From positions 1 through 33,246 of IMG/VR virus record IMGVR_UViG_3300032308_002870: 33,246 bases of DNA; one strand, written 5' to 3'. The stretch is from a virus. Position 1 is the stretch's first letter. Each line of letters starts with the position of its first letter. Shown here piece by piece: positions 25,635 to 31,744 of this stretch. The translations under genes were made by a program, and so were the position numbers. The notes beneath the pieces are model-generated. The model had not been told where the DNA came from. It was given only the letters and a program-made list of their open reading frames with translations, and searched no databases.

Positions 25635-25672
25635 CCCGGGGATAATGCGACACGTACCCCGGGAGTCTTTCT
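25635..25672 (+). terminator. Hairpin with partial T-run
   Basis: CCCGGGG (25635-25641) pairs perfectly with CCCCGGG (25657-25663); AGTCTTTCTT follows. The loop is 15 bases, long for an intrinsic terminator. The 3' arm also holds the GGGAG ribosome site of the next gene, so the hairpin might control its translation. Confidence 0.45.
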
Positions 25673-25673
25673 T

Positions 25674-25910
25674 GTGCTCACGCTTTCTTCTGCCGGACTT
25701 TTCTTGTCCGGCGTTTTCGTTGGTGTCCTGGCCTGCTGGCTGCGCGCGCGTTTTCGTTCTAGTTGGGCTTCTGTCTTTTTGCGCCGCAAGCATTCAATGC
25801 GCCACCGAAGGGACTATCTCATTCGCCTTTCCGGGCGCAGCAAGCGGCAGCTTCGCGGGCTGGGGCGTTACTACGGGCACCTTCCTCGTTTTGACCCTTC
25901 GCGCTTCTGA
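25674..25910 (+). CDS. Small membrane protein, 78 residues
   Basis: GTG 25674 lies 8 bases after GGGAG. Residues 5-23 are a clear hydrophobic segment (LSSAGLFLSGVFVGVLACWL); the rest is highly basic (20 or so Arg/Lys). The stop overlaps the thymidine kinase start by one base (TGATG), which supports translation. A competing frame from 25645 reads into the kinase gene and is not credible. Function unknown. Confidence 0.6.
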   Translation: MLTLSSAGLFLSGVFVGVLACWLRARFRSSWASVFLRRKHSMRHRRDYLIRLSGRSKRQLRGLGRYYGHLPRFDPSRF

Positions 25911-26491
25911 TGGCCAAGCTCTACTTCCGCTACGGCACCGTCAACTCGGCCAAGACGCTCAACCTCCTGGCCGTGGCGCACAATTACCGGCAGCAGGGCA
26001 AACGGCCGTTGCTGGTCAAACCCGCGCTTGACACACGCTGGGGTCAGGAGTTTATCACGGCCCGGGCAGGTCTGCGCGAGGCTGCCGACGTCGTGTGCGC
26101 AACCAACACCGTGATCACCAGCGACCAGCTCCATGACACGGCCTGCGTGCTCGTCGACGAGGCGCAATTTCTGTCGCTTTTCGTAATTGAGCAGCTGGCC
26201 TATATCGCGCATCGCAACCCGGGCACGCCAGTGATCTGCTACGGCTTGCGCACCGACTTCAAGACAAAGCTCTTTCCGGCCGCGGCTCGGTTGTTGGAGC
26301 TGGCCGACACGATCGAAGAGATTAAAACGACCTGCGCCTACTGCAACCGCAAGGCGATCTTCAACCTCAAATTCGTCGACGGGCGGCCGACCTGCGAAGG
26401 CCCGTCGGTGGAGCTTGGCGCTGAAGAGAAGTACCAGCCTGCGTGCGCGGTTTGCTACGCCAAAGCGCACGAGAAGGATCATGATAGTTGA
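25910..26491 (+). CDS. tdk: Type II thymidine kinase
   Basis: A 193-residue salvage enzyme phosphorylating thymidine. The P-loop GTVNSAKT (9-16) deviates slightly from GxMxSGKT. DEAQFL (83-88) gives the catalytic Glu84, CYGLRTDF (110-117) is the base-binding/lasso region, and the structural zinc is held by C142, C145, C179 and C182. It is tightly coupled to the small membrane protein upstream and overlaps the next gene by 11 bases. With the dTMP kinase it gives the phage a thymidine-to-dTDP route. Confidence 0.92.
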   Translation: MAKLYFRYGTVNSAKTLNLLAVAHNYRQQGKRPLLVKPALDTRWGQEFITARAGLREAADVVCATNTVITSDQLHDTACVLVDEAQFLSLFVIEQLAYIAHRNPGTPVICYGLRTDFKTKLFPAAARLLELADTIEEIKTTCAYCNRKAIFNLKFVDGRPTCEGPSVELGAEEKYQPACAVCYAKAHEKDHDS

Positions 26492-26840
26492 GCACGTCAT
26501 TGCCGGAGTGTGCGGCTTCACGATCGCCGCGGGGCTTCTGGTCTACTCATCTCAAGAGTTAATCATCGGCCACTTCGAGCGTCGCGAGCGCGAGCAAAAG
26601 CGCAAAAGCCGGGAACGCCGACGGCAGCAGCTTGAGGCGCAGTGGCGGCGCGCGGACGAAGAATTCGAACTTCGCTACGGGCGGCCTCCTTTGCACGTTC
26701 CGACTGAGGTGCAGCTCAGCGCCACGGCGGCAGTTGCTTGCGAACCGGGCATTCAAAACGCGCCCATTGCGCCGCCTCTCCCGCCGCCCCATAATCCGGG
26801 ACGTCGTCGAATTCTGCCACTTTACGAGCCCGAGCTATGA
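26481..26840 (+). CDS. Single-pass membrane protein with charged helix
   Basis: A 119-residue protein; ATG 26481 follows GAGAAGGA. Residues 6-24 are a hydrophobic helix (VIAGVCGFTIAAGLLVYSS), followed by a strongly charged coiled-coil-like region (RRERERRRQ type) and a Pro-rich tail. The layout recalls small membrane-anchored phage proteins such as inner-membrane spanins, but no lysis genes are nearby, so this is only a resemblance. It overlaps the next gene by 4 bases. Confidence 0.66.
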   Translation: MIVEHVIAGVCGFTIAAGLLVYSSQELIIGHFERREREQKRKSRERRRQQLEAQWRRADEEFELRYGRPPLHVPTEVQLSATAAVACEPGIQNAPIAPPLPPPHNPGRRRILPLYEPEL

Positions 26841-27247
26841 GCTGCGACAAGCACAACTGCCACAAAAAAAGCAATCTCCCGCGCGAAGAAATAGCGCTCG
26901 ATATCGGCGCTGTCGCGCAGGCGTTCACGCAGATGCTTCAGGTCGCCAAGACCGGTATCGACAACTTTGCCTGGACCTCCGCCGAGCTGGCGCATCTCGC
27001 TCAAATGATTGTCGCGCTCGTGCGAAAACCAGACCCCGCCGAGCCGCCGGACGTCAGCGCTAGCCGCGACCAGCTCACGCTGCGCTTTGGGCCACAGAAC
27101 GCCTACGCGCTGCACATGCCCGCAGGGAGCGAGAAGCAGCGCAACGCCCTAATTGCCCAGCTCGTCACGGCGACTGCGACGCTCGCCGCGCCGTCTAAGA
27201 TGTCCATGCAAAATCTAAATCAGTTGTCGTTGCCATTTTCGGAGTGA
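26837..27247 (+). CDS. Unknown phage protein, 136 residues
   Basis: Starts in the previous stop codon (ATGA). C3 and C8 form a short CxxxxC with nearby His (CDKHNCHKK), maybe metal binding; the remaining sequence is helical (ALDIGAVAQAFTQML; ALIAQLVTATATLA). No domain recognised. Confidence 0.68.
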   Translation: MSCDKHNCHKKSNLPREEIALDIGAVAQAFTQMLQVAKTGIDNFAWTSAELAHLAQMIVALVRKPDPAEPPDVSASRDQLTLRFGPQNAYALHMPAGSEKQRNALIAQLVTATATLAAPSKMSMQNLNQLSLPFSE

Positions 27248-27250
27248 CAC

Positions 27251-28399
27251 ATGCCTAAGCCAACGCTGCATCTAATTGGTCTTTTTCACACAATTCATAA
27301 TCTCGAGTTTTCGCATTGCGCGTTCACCGGAAAAGCGCTGCGTTTTGCGAAAATGGTGCAGCCGTATGGTTACAACGTTGTTGAGTACGCCAACGAAGGC
27401 AGTCAAAGTCTTGCTTCAGAAAAAGTAGTAATGTTAACCAGCCAGGAATATGAAGATCTTCTTGGCAGCAAGATGCGCTCAGCCGCGTTTCACGGCGACG
27501 TCGCGCAGATTCAAAGCCCGTGGCACACGCGATTTGAAGAAAAACTAATTCCAGCATTGCGTGAACGGCTTAAGCCGCGCGACATTATTTGTCATCCATT
27601 TGGTCACGCGCACGAACGCGTCGTCCGCGATTTCCCGACACATGTTCATTTAGAAACAGGTATTGGGTACGGCACGTTGCTTCAAGGCGCCCTTAAAATC
27701 TTTGAAAGTTACGCGTGGATGCACTGGCATCAAGGAAAAGAAAAACGAAACGGCATAAACTACGAGTGGGTCATTCCGAATTATTTTGAAATCGACGACT
27801 GGGAACCAAACTATGAGCCCGGCAAGTACATCGCGTTTTTTGGGCGCATTGGTGTTTCTAAGGGGATGAACACGGTGCTGGAAATCGCTAAGCGTGTAAA
27901 TATGCCCGTAAAGGTTGCGGGTCAGGGCGACATTTCTCCATGGAAGCACCCCAATATTGAGCACGTCGGCGCGTTGAAGGGAAAAGAACGAAGTGATTTT
28001 CTTCGCAACGCTTACTGCCAGCTTATGCCTACAGAGTTTGTAGAGCCTTTTGGTGGTTCCGGCGTCGAGGGCTTGCTTTGTGGTACGCCGCTGATTGCGC
28101 GCGATTTTGGCGCATTCACCGAGACAGTTCAGCCTGGTTTCAACGGTTACCGCTGTCATGTGCTCAAACAGTGGCTCGGCGCTATTCAAGCCGCGGGCAA
28201 ACTAGATCGCCGAAAAATCGCCGCCGCTGCTAGAGCACGGTATAGCCTGCAGCAATGCGGCGCCGAGTACGACGTTGTCTTTCGTCAAATCGATGAGCTG
28301 CATGAAGAAGGTTGGTACACCCTGCCTAAACCCGCGCCTGCTGCGGCGCCTCCGCCAGCCTTTTCTGCGCCTATGGGCCCGCACTCTGTCGTAGGCTAG
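27251..28399 (+). CDS. GT-B glycosyltransferase (family 4/1)
   Basis: A 382-residue glycosyltransferase with a complete group 1 signature: FFGRIGVSKGMNTVLE around residue 195, HVGALKGKERSDFLRNA, then E265 and E273 in VEPFGGSGVEGLLCGTPL, followed by PGFNGYRC. The E-x7-E pair is intact, so it is likely active. The substrate is unknown. By eye GC in the first part is about 50%, clearly below the surrounding genes, and AAA, GAA and ATT codons are frequent, which suggests recent acquisition. The C-terminal 30 residues are a Pro/Ala-rich tail absent from the core fold. Confidence 0.88.
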   Translation: MPKPTLHLIGLFHTIHNLEFSHCAFTGKALRFAKMVQPYGYNVVEYANEGSQSLASEKVVMLTSQEYEDLLGSKMRSAAFHGDVAQIQSPWHTRFEEKLIPALRERLKPRDIICHPFGHAHERVVRDFPTHVHLETGIGYGTLLQGALKIFESYAWMHWHQGKEKRNGINYEWVIPNYFEIDDWEPNYEPGKYIAFFGRIGVSKGMNTVLEIAKRVNMPVKVAGQGDISPWKHPNIEHVGALKGKERSDFLRNAYCQLMPTEFVEPFGGSGVEGLLCGTPLIARDFGAFTETVQPGFNGYRCHVLKQWLGAIQAAGKLDRRKIAAAARARYSLQQCGAEYDVVFRQIDELHEEGWYTLPKPAPAAAPPPAFSAPMGPHSVVG

Positions 28400-28427
28400 T
28401 CGCTTAGCTAAACTTGGCCGCTTTTCC

Positions 28428-28444
28428 GGGCATATTCTTTGCCC
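28428..28444 (+). promoter_or_regulatory. Small intergenic hairpin
   Basis: GGGCA (28428-28432) pairs with TGCCC (28440-28444) across a TATTCTT loop in the 70-base gap before the 28470 gene. The word GGGCATATT also occurs in the leader at 17059. No T-run follows, so a terminator is unlikely. Role unknown. Confidence 0.3.
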
Positions 28445-28469
28445 ACTGCGGCATTTTCTTGGAGGCCTC

Positions 28470-29012
28470 ATGATGAAGCCCTACAGCCTGAACAAGGCCA
28501 AGGAGATCGTGCGTCTCTATAACGAGACGTATCACTGCGAGACGGTTGCGGACCGACTCGTCTTGTCGTACCGCGATGTGCGTGACATCGTGCGCTGGCT
28601 TGCTCGGCACGATCCAGCGAACAAGCACGTGAACAACGGTGAGAAGTCGCCAAAGCTGGCGCTTCCGACCAGCCACATCTGGCTGCAGTTTCTCTACAGC
28701 CACAACGTCAGCCCGCAGACGGCCGCCGCCTGCGTGGCGTGGCCATATGCTCGCGTGCTGACCACGTGCGGCGGCGAACGGGAATGGATGAAGCCGGACA
28801 ACCGGCGCTGCGTGCTCAAAGTGAACAAAGAGAAGGCGCCCGAAGAGAAACCGGCCGCCGACCCGACGCCCGCAGAGATCCTGCTCCGGGCGAGAGAGCT
28901 GCGCCTGGCGCGAAAAAGCGACCCGCGCTTTCACAGCACGCAAGACGGCGGCGTGGAGACGCAGCAGTTCGCCTATGACGGTCGAATCGGACGATTCGAC
29001 GCTATCTCGTAA
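28470..29012 (+). CDS. Probable helix-turn-helix-like protein, 180 residues
   Basis: ATG 28470 (or ATG 28473) follows CTTGGAGG. Residues 8-45 (NKAKEIVRLYNETYHCETVADRL region) form a helix-turn-helix-like pattern; two further helices carry AACVAWPYARVL. The end is basic with a flexible tail. A DNA-binding regulator or terminase small subunit-like role is possible from the pattern, but no family was recognised. Confidence 0.68.
   Translation: MMKPYSLNKAKEIVRLYNETYHCETVADRLVLSYRDVRDIVRWLARHDPANKHVNNGEKSPKLALPTSHIWLQFLYSHNVSPQTAAACVAWPYARVLTTCGGEREWMKPDNRRCVLKVNKEKAPEEKPAADPTPAEILLRARELRLARKSDPRFHSTQDGGVETQQFAYDGRIGRFDAIS
28981..29000 (+). repeat. Near-perfect inverted repeat at the end of a gene
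   Basis: GTCGAATCG (28981-28989) and CGATTCGAC (28992-29000) are exact reverse complements separated by two bases. It lies inside the last codons of the 28470 gene, just before another hairpin. It could mark a protein site or arise by chance from GR-rich codons. Confidence 0.35.
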
Positions 29013-29014
29013 AC

Positions 29015-29039
29015 GGCGGCTGACTCGGCGTCAGTCGCC
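29015..29039 (+). terminator. Stem-loop after the 28470 gene
   Basis: GGCGGCTGAC (29015-29024) pairs with GTCAGTCGCC (29030-29039), ten pairs with one G-T wobble, loop TCGGC. No T-run follows, so it may be an RNA-stability element rather than a terminator. The TTAGATATCTTT motif starts 10 bases downstream. Confidence 0.45.
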
Positions 29040-29048
29040 GAGGAACGG

Positions 29049-29060
29049 TTAGATATCTTT
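29049..29060 (+). promoter_or_regulatory. Copy of the repeated GATATCTWW motif in an intergenic region
   Basis: TTAGATATCTTT sits between the stem-loop and the AAGGAGGG ribosome site of the 29078 gene. It is the only one of ten copies lying entirely outside coding sequence, and the clearest position for a regulatory site. The copies are listed in the findings. Confidence 0.5.
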
Positions 29061-29077
29061 CCAAGGAGGGAAGAACC

Positions 29078-29356
29078 ATGAACCTGGTTATCACGATTCT
29101 GTCGGTTTTGTCAGTCCTCGTGCCGATTGCCGATCGCGGCATTGCTCGTTACCGGCAGCTCAAGCAAAGCGGCCCTGTTCAAATCGTACAGTCGTCCGTC
29201 CAGGCCGCTGTCGCCCCGCAGCCGCCGGAAGCTGGTCAGCCCGGCGTCGTCTTCCATCAGGGCGAGTGGTGGAAGCTCGAAGGCGGGCAGTGGCTCGTCT
29301 GGAGGCCGACTGTCCAGATCGCGCAAGGAGGGGCACATGTCCGCTTTGCTCGCTAA
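29078..29356 (+). CDS. Small protein with N-terminal membrane segment
   Basis: A 92-residue protein behind a strong AAGGAGGG site. Residues 2-18 are hydrophobic (NLVITILSVLSVLVPIA), likely a signal-anchor; the rest has many Gln, Val and Pro and ends with a Trp-rich patch (EWWKLEGGQWLVW). Overlaps the next gene by 20 bases. Unknown function; an envelope-associated role is a guess. Confidence 0.62.
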   Translation: MNLVITILSVLSVLVPIADRGIARYRQLKQSGPVQIVQSSVQAAVAPQPPEAGQPGVVFHQGEWWKLEGGQWLVWRPTVQIAQGGAHVRFAR

Positions 29357-29534
29357 GCATGCGAAGCATGCGATTGTGTCGTCCGCCGGTTTCTTCGGCG
29401 GAATCCTGGGCTACGTGTCGGCCGAGACCGGCGCGTGGACCCTGTTCGCCGCTTTCGTCGGGATGTTCAGTGCCGCGCTCGTGGCGGACATCCTGACGCA
29501 ACCTATGGAGATGAACGAAGATGGCGATGATTGA
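29337..29534 (+). CDS. Small membrane protein, 65 residues
   Basis: ATG 29337 follows AAGGAGGGG. Two hydrophobic segments (HAIVSSAGFFGGILGYVS and WTLFAAFVGMFSAALVADIL) separated by ETGA suggest a two-pass membrane protein. The size and layout are holin-like, but there is no endolysin next to it, so this is only a possibility. It overlaps both neighbours. Confidence 0.6.
   Translation: MSALLAKHAKHAIVSSAGFFGGILGYVSAETGAWTLFAAFVGMFSAALVADILTQPMEMNEDGDD
29355..29372 (+). repeat. Tandem duplicate of a 9-base unit
   Basis: AAGCATGCG occurs twice in a row, encoding KHAKHA in the 29337 gene. Each unit contains the palindrome GCATGC. Probably a recent slippage event or a coding repeat; no function assigned. 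Confidence 0.5.
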
Positions 29535-29796
29535 TGACCAGTTTGAGCGCTGCAAGGCCGCTGTGATTCGGCTCGAGCAATCGTTGCCGAAGGTCTACAG
29601 CGGCGACTTCACAGTGCCGATCGCAGCGCACGAGATCGACGACCTCGACGTGTTTTTGCAGAATGCGGGCAACATGATGAGTGATGCCCGCAACCTGCAC
29701 GAGCTCCACGCTGAGGCGCTGGGGCGGCTCGACAAGGCGCTGGCCGTGCTGCAGCGCCACCCGGAGGCTCTGGCCGAGTATCAGGCGCAGAGTTGA
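29521..29796 (+). CDS. Unknown helical protein, 91 residues
   Basis: Starts at ATG 29521 (or ATG 29527) within the end of the previous gene. The protein is a long helix-rich chain (FERCKAAVIRLEQSL; LHAEALGRLDKALAVLQRH). No domain recognised. It is followed by a 124-base gap with hairpins. Confidence 0.62.
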   Translation: MAMIDDQFERCKAAVIRLEQSLPKVYSGDFTVPIAAHEIDDLDVFLQNAGNMMSDARNLHELHAEALGRLDKALAVLQRHPEALAEYQAQS

Positions 29797-29920
29797 TTCC
29801 ATGGGCAGCGCGCAATGCAGCGCCTGGCAGTACCCAACCTGCCAGCTCGGGTTCGTTCCCCGACTGCCCTCTGTGTCCCGTTCGGGGACTGGTTTGTTTC
29901 ACGGTTTCAAGGAGGATCCC
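29797..29920 (+). promoter_or_regulatory. Leader with two hairpins before the secreted-protein gene
   Basis: Two inverted repeats lie in this gap: CTGGCAG and CTGCCAG with an 8-base loop near 29823-29844, and TCCCCGA and TCGGGGA with a 19-base loop near 29856-29888. The ribosome site AAGGAGGATCCC follows at about 29909-29920. No T-run follows either hairpin. A regulatory leader or termination/antitermination region is possible; no known riboswitch fits. Confidence 0.4.
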
Positions 29921-30262
29921 ATGAGGAATGTTCGAGGTCTGGTTGTCGCGCTTTCGCTGCTCGGTTCGACCATCGAGGCAGCCCCGCGGCGGACGAATGT
30001 GACGTACAGTCATCCCACACCGAGCTACGTCGTGGACAGCGAGGGTAGCGACCAGGCTCGTTGCCAGCAGGAGGCCAACGTCATGGCTTCCCGCCGGTTT
30101 TGCGGCCACGTCGGCAGCTGCATCGGGCGGTTCGAAGGAGTTGGCGTTGGCCACTCCCCGAACTGCAACACGTGCACGCCGTCGAGTTCGATGCGCCTGA
30201 CCGGCGACGCCTCGGCCCAGGGTTCGGATGGTCGGTGGTACCGCGTCCGCAGCTGGCGGTAA
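29921..30262 (+). CDS. Small secreted Cys-containing protein
   Basis: A 113-residue protein; ATG 29921 is chosen behind AAGGAGG, as the upstream extension is the hairpin leader. Residues 1-20 look like a signal peptide (basic start, hydrophobic VVALSLLG, cleavage near TIEA/A). The mature part has CQQEA, FCGHVGS, RFEGVGVG, NCNTC and WYRVRSW, with five Cys. From memory, a motif of GHxG, FEGVG and a closing WYRVRSW occurs in small secreted proteins of Planctomycetes; I could not check this. The signal peptide implies export by the host during infection, unusual for a small phage gene. Confidence 0.72.
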   Translation: MRNVRGLVVALSLLGSTIEAAPRRTNVTYSHPTPSYVVDSEGSDQARCQQEANVMASRRFCGHVGSCIGRFEGVGVGHSPNCNTCTPSSSMRLTGDASAQGSDGRWYRVRSWR

Positions 30263-30281
30263 GGTAAACTGAGCGCAACAC

Positions 30282-30388
30282 ACCGGGCGCGCCTCTCGCC
30301 GCTACGCTGCGGCTGACGTGCATCAAGGCCCGGTTTCTCGGGGCGGGCGCTGGGAATTCACCCTTCCTGGCGCCCGCCCTTTCCTTTT
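30282..30388 (+). ncRNA. Possible structured RNA ending in a strong terminator
   Basis: ACCGGGC (30282-30288) pairs with GCCCGGT (30328-30334) and encloses GCCGC/GCGGC (30298-30302 with 30309-30313). Directly after comes a perfect 10-base-pair stem GGGCGGGCGC (30341-30350) with GCGCCCGCCC (30370-30379), followed by TTTCCTTTT. The terminator call is firm; the upstream part being a distinct small RNA is a hypothesis. It could equally be a 3' untranslated region of the secreted-protein gene. Confidence 0.45.
30341..30388 (+). terminator. Strong intrinsic terminator
   Basis: Perfect stem of ten GC pairs, loop of 19 bases and a TTTCCTTTT tract. It closes the block ending with the secreted protein; the next gene starts at GTG 30401 after TTGGAGG. 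Confidence 0.75.
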
Positions 30389-30400
30389 GTTGGAGGCCCC

Positions 30401-30739
30401 GTGGATCACAACAGTCAATTGTTCGTGACGGCGCTGCGCGACGCCTGCAATCGCGCGCTGGAAGATGGTCGAATCGGCGAGCAGGACGGCCACATCGAAA
30501 CCATCGAGGTGACCGAGCCTGGGCAGCGCGCCGAGCTTCGCCTGAACGAAGCCGGACAGGTTGAGCAAATCGGCAAGACTATTCCGATGAAGCTTCGCGT
30601 GACGTGCTTCGGCTCGTACTCGCCAACTGAAGCCCAGCGGGTCTACAGCGACCAGGGCGCCATTCAAGTCATGGACATGGTCGCGAGCTTTATCGCCGTG
30701 CGCGCGATCTACGACCTCAACCTCGAGGAGCTTAAATGA
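30401..30739 (+). CDS. Unknown phage protein, 112 residues
   Basis: GTG 30401 follows GGAGG, 12 bases after the terminator's T-tract. The protein has a helix (QLFVTALRDACNRAL), a beta region (QRAELRLNEAGQVEQIGK) and a hydrophobic end (VMDMVASFIAVRAIYDLNLEELK, quoted in part only as a description). No domain recognised. It overlaps the next gene by 4 bases. Confidence 0.68.
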   Translation: MDHNSQLFVTALRDACNRALEDGRIGEQDGHIETIEVTEPGQRAELRLNEAGQVEQIGKTIPMKLRVTCFGSYSPTEAQRVYSDQGAIQVMDMVASFIAVRAIYDLNLEELK

Positions 30740-31248
30740 AGCTTAAGTTCGAACACGACTGCGAGACCTGCACATTCCTCGGTCATTTCTATGACCACGA
30801 CGTGTACATCTGTGGTAACCAGAGCATCATCGCGCGCCACGGCAGCGGGGGCGGCGACTATTATTCGATGCCGCAGTCGATCTTCGCCGACCAGTTTGCC
30901 AACCAGAGCTGGGCCGAAGACCAGCACATGCGCGCCATGGTAGCGGGGCTGTGCTGCCACAAGACCGGCAAAATGCCGCGGGACATGCCGCGCTTTGAGT
31001 CGATTTACGACGTCAAGCGCGCCGTGGCTCAGATGCGCTGGGACATGCTGTTCAATCCGAGCAGTGACGTTGTCCCGGATCCGGCCTGGGGTTTGGAAGC
31101 GAATACAGCTTTCCAGCACTTCTACATCGCCCGGAGCCTGCTCGAGCAGGCTGAGCACCATCTGGAAATCGCGGCCGCCCACGACCGGGTGTGCTGGGAG
31201 AAGTTTCGCGAGAAACGAGAACCCGAAACCGTGAAAGGGGAAACCTGA
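30736..31248 (+). CDS. Zinc-finger-like protein, 170 residues
   Basis: Starts in the previous stop (ATGA). The beginning, HDCETCTFLGHF with C26 (YICG), looks like a short Cys3/His metal-binding knuckle (C9, C12, C26) of the kind seen at the N-terminus of small phage and plasmid proteins. CC at about 75 and later helices complete it. Function unknown. The next gene starts one base after its stop. Confidence 0.7.
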   Translation: MKLKFEHDCETCTFLGHFYDHDVYICGNQSIIARHGSGGGDYYSMPQSIFADQFANQSWAEDQHMRAMVAGLCCHKTGKMPRDMPRFESIYDVKRAVAQMRWDMLFNPSSDVVPDPAWGLEANTAFQHFYIARSLLEQAEHHLEIAAAHDRVCWEKFREKREPETVKGET

Positions 31249-31249
31249 T

Positions 31250-31621
31250 ATGGCGAAGATCGTGATCAACAAAACATTCGGCGGGTTTGACCTGTCGGAG
31301 GCCGGGCAGGCGCGCCTGTTCCAGCTCGGCTCGGAGCACGTGAAAAAGCTCCCGCCCGAGGTGCGCACTGAGTGGCACAGTGCGGGCGACTATCTTTTCC
31401 GGTCGTGGGATATCCCGCGGCACGACCCGCTGTTGATTCAGGTGGTCGAAGAGCTCGGCGAAGCAGCCAACGGCGACAACGCCGAGCTGGAGATCGTCGA
31501 AATCGTCGGAAACCTGTATCGGATTCGGGAAGAGGACGGGCGAGAGTTCGTCGAAACGCCGGATTTTGCGCGCTGGATCGACGCCAGCGCCCTAGCGGCA
31601 CCGGTGGCCTGGAGTTTCTAA
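31250..31621 (+). CDS. Conserved phage hypothetical with KIVINKTFGGFDLS start
   Basis: A 123-residue protein with the pattern VINKTFGGFDLS at the start, IPRHDPLLIQVVEELGEAA in the middle, and EIVEIVGNLYRIREEDGREF followed by W near the end. Proteins with KIVIN..GGF and DIPR..P.LVxVVEELG are widespread in phages and bacteria as an uncharacterised family, so this one is likely real and conserved. The function of the family is not known to me. It precedes the RNA locus. Confidence 0.8.
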   Translation: MAKIVINKTFGGFDLSEAGQARLFQLGSEHVKKLPPEVRTEWHSAGDYLFRSWDIPRHDPLLIQVVEELGEAANGDNAELEIVEIVGNLYRIREEDGREFVETPDFARWIDASALAAPVAWSF

Positions 31622-31668
31622 TAAAATGTCAATGCTCACGCTCTGCGAGCATAAGTGCAGGGCACCGC
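31622..31668 (+). promoter_or_regulatory. Short gap before the RNA locus with a small hairpin
   Basis: ATGCTC (31632-31637) can pair with GAGCAT (31647-31652). The 47-base gap separates the last protein gene from tRNA-Glu and might carry processing signals. No promoter was recognised. Confidence 0.25.
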
Positions 31669-31741
31669 GGCCCCATCGTCTAGAGGTTTAGGACATCGCC
31701 CTTTCACGGCGGTAACCGGGGTTCGAATCCCCGTGGGGTCA
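31669..31741 (+). tRNA. tRNA-Glu (anticodon TTC)
   Basis: The acceptor stem GGCCCCA (31669-31675) pairs with TGGGGTC (31734-31740), including one G-T pair at position 2; A31741 is the discriminator. TC at positions 8-9, the D-arm start GTCTAGAGG, the anticodon arm CGCC-CTTTCAC-GGCG with TTC at 31703-31705, and the T-arm CGGGG-TTCGAAT-CCCCG are all in place. The CCA end is not encoded. It resembles E. coli tRNA-Glu closely over the arms. It reads GAA/GAG codons; Glu codons are common in this genome. Confidence 0.95.
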
Positions 31742-31744
31742 ATC

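Noticed and set aside
25645-26031. Open frame of 128 residues overlapping the thymidine kinase start
   Set aside because: It runs into the kinase gene in a different frame. The shorter frame from GTG 25674 has a membrane segment, a ribosome site and a proper TGATG overlap.
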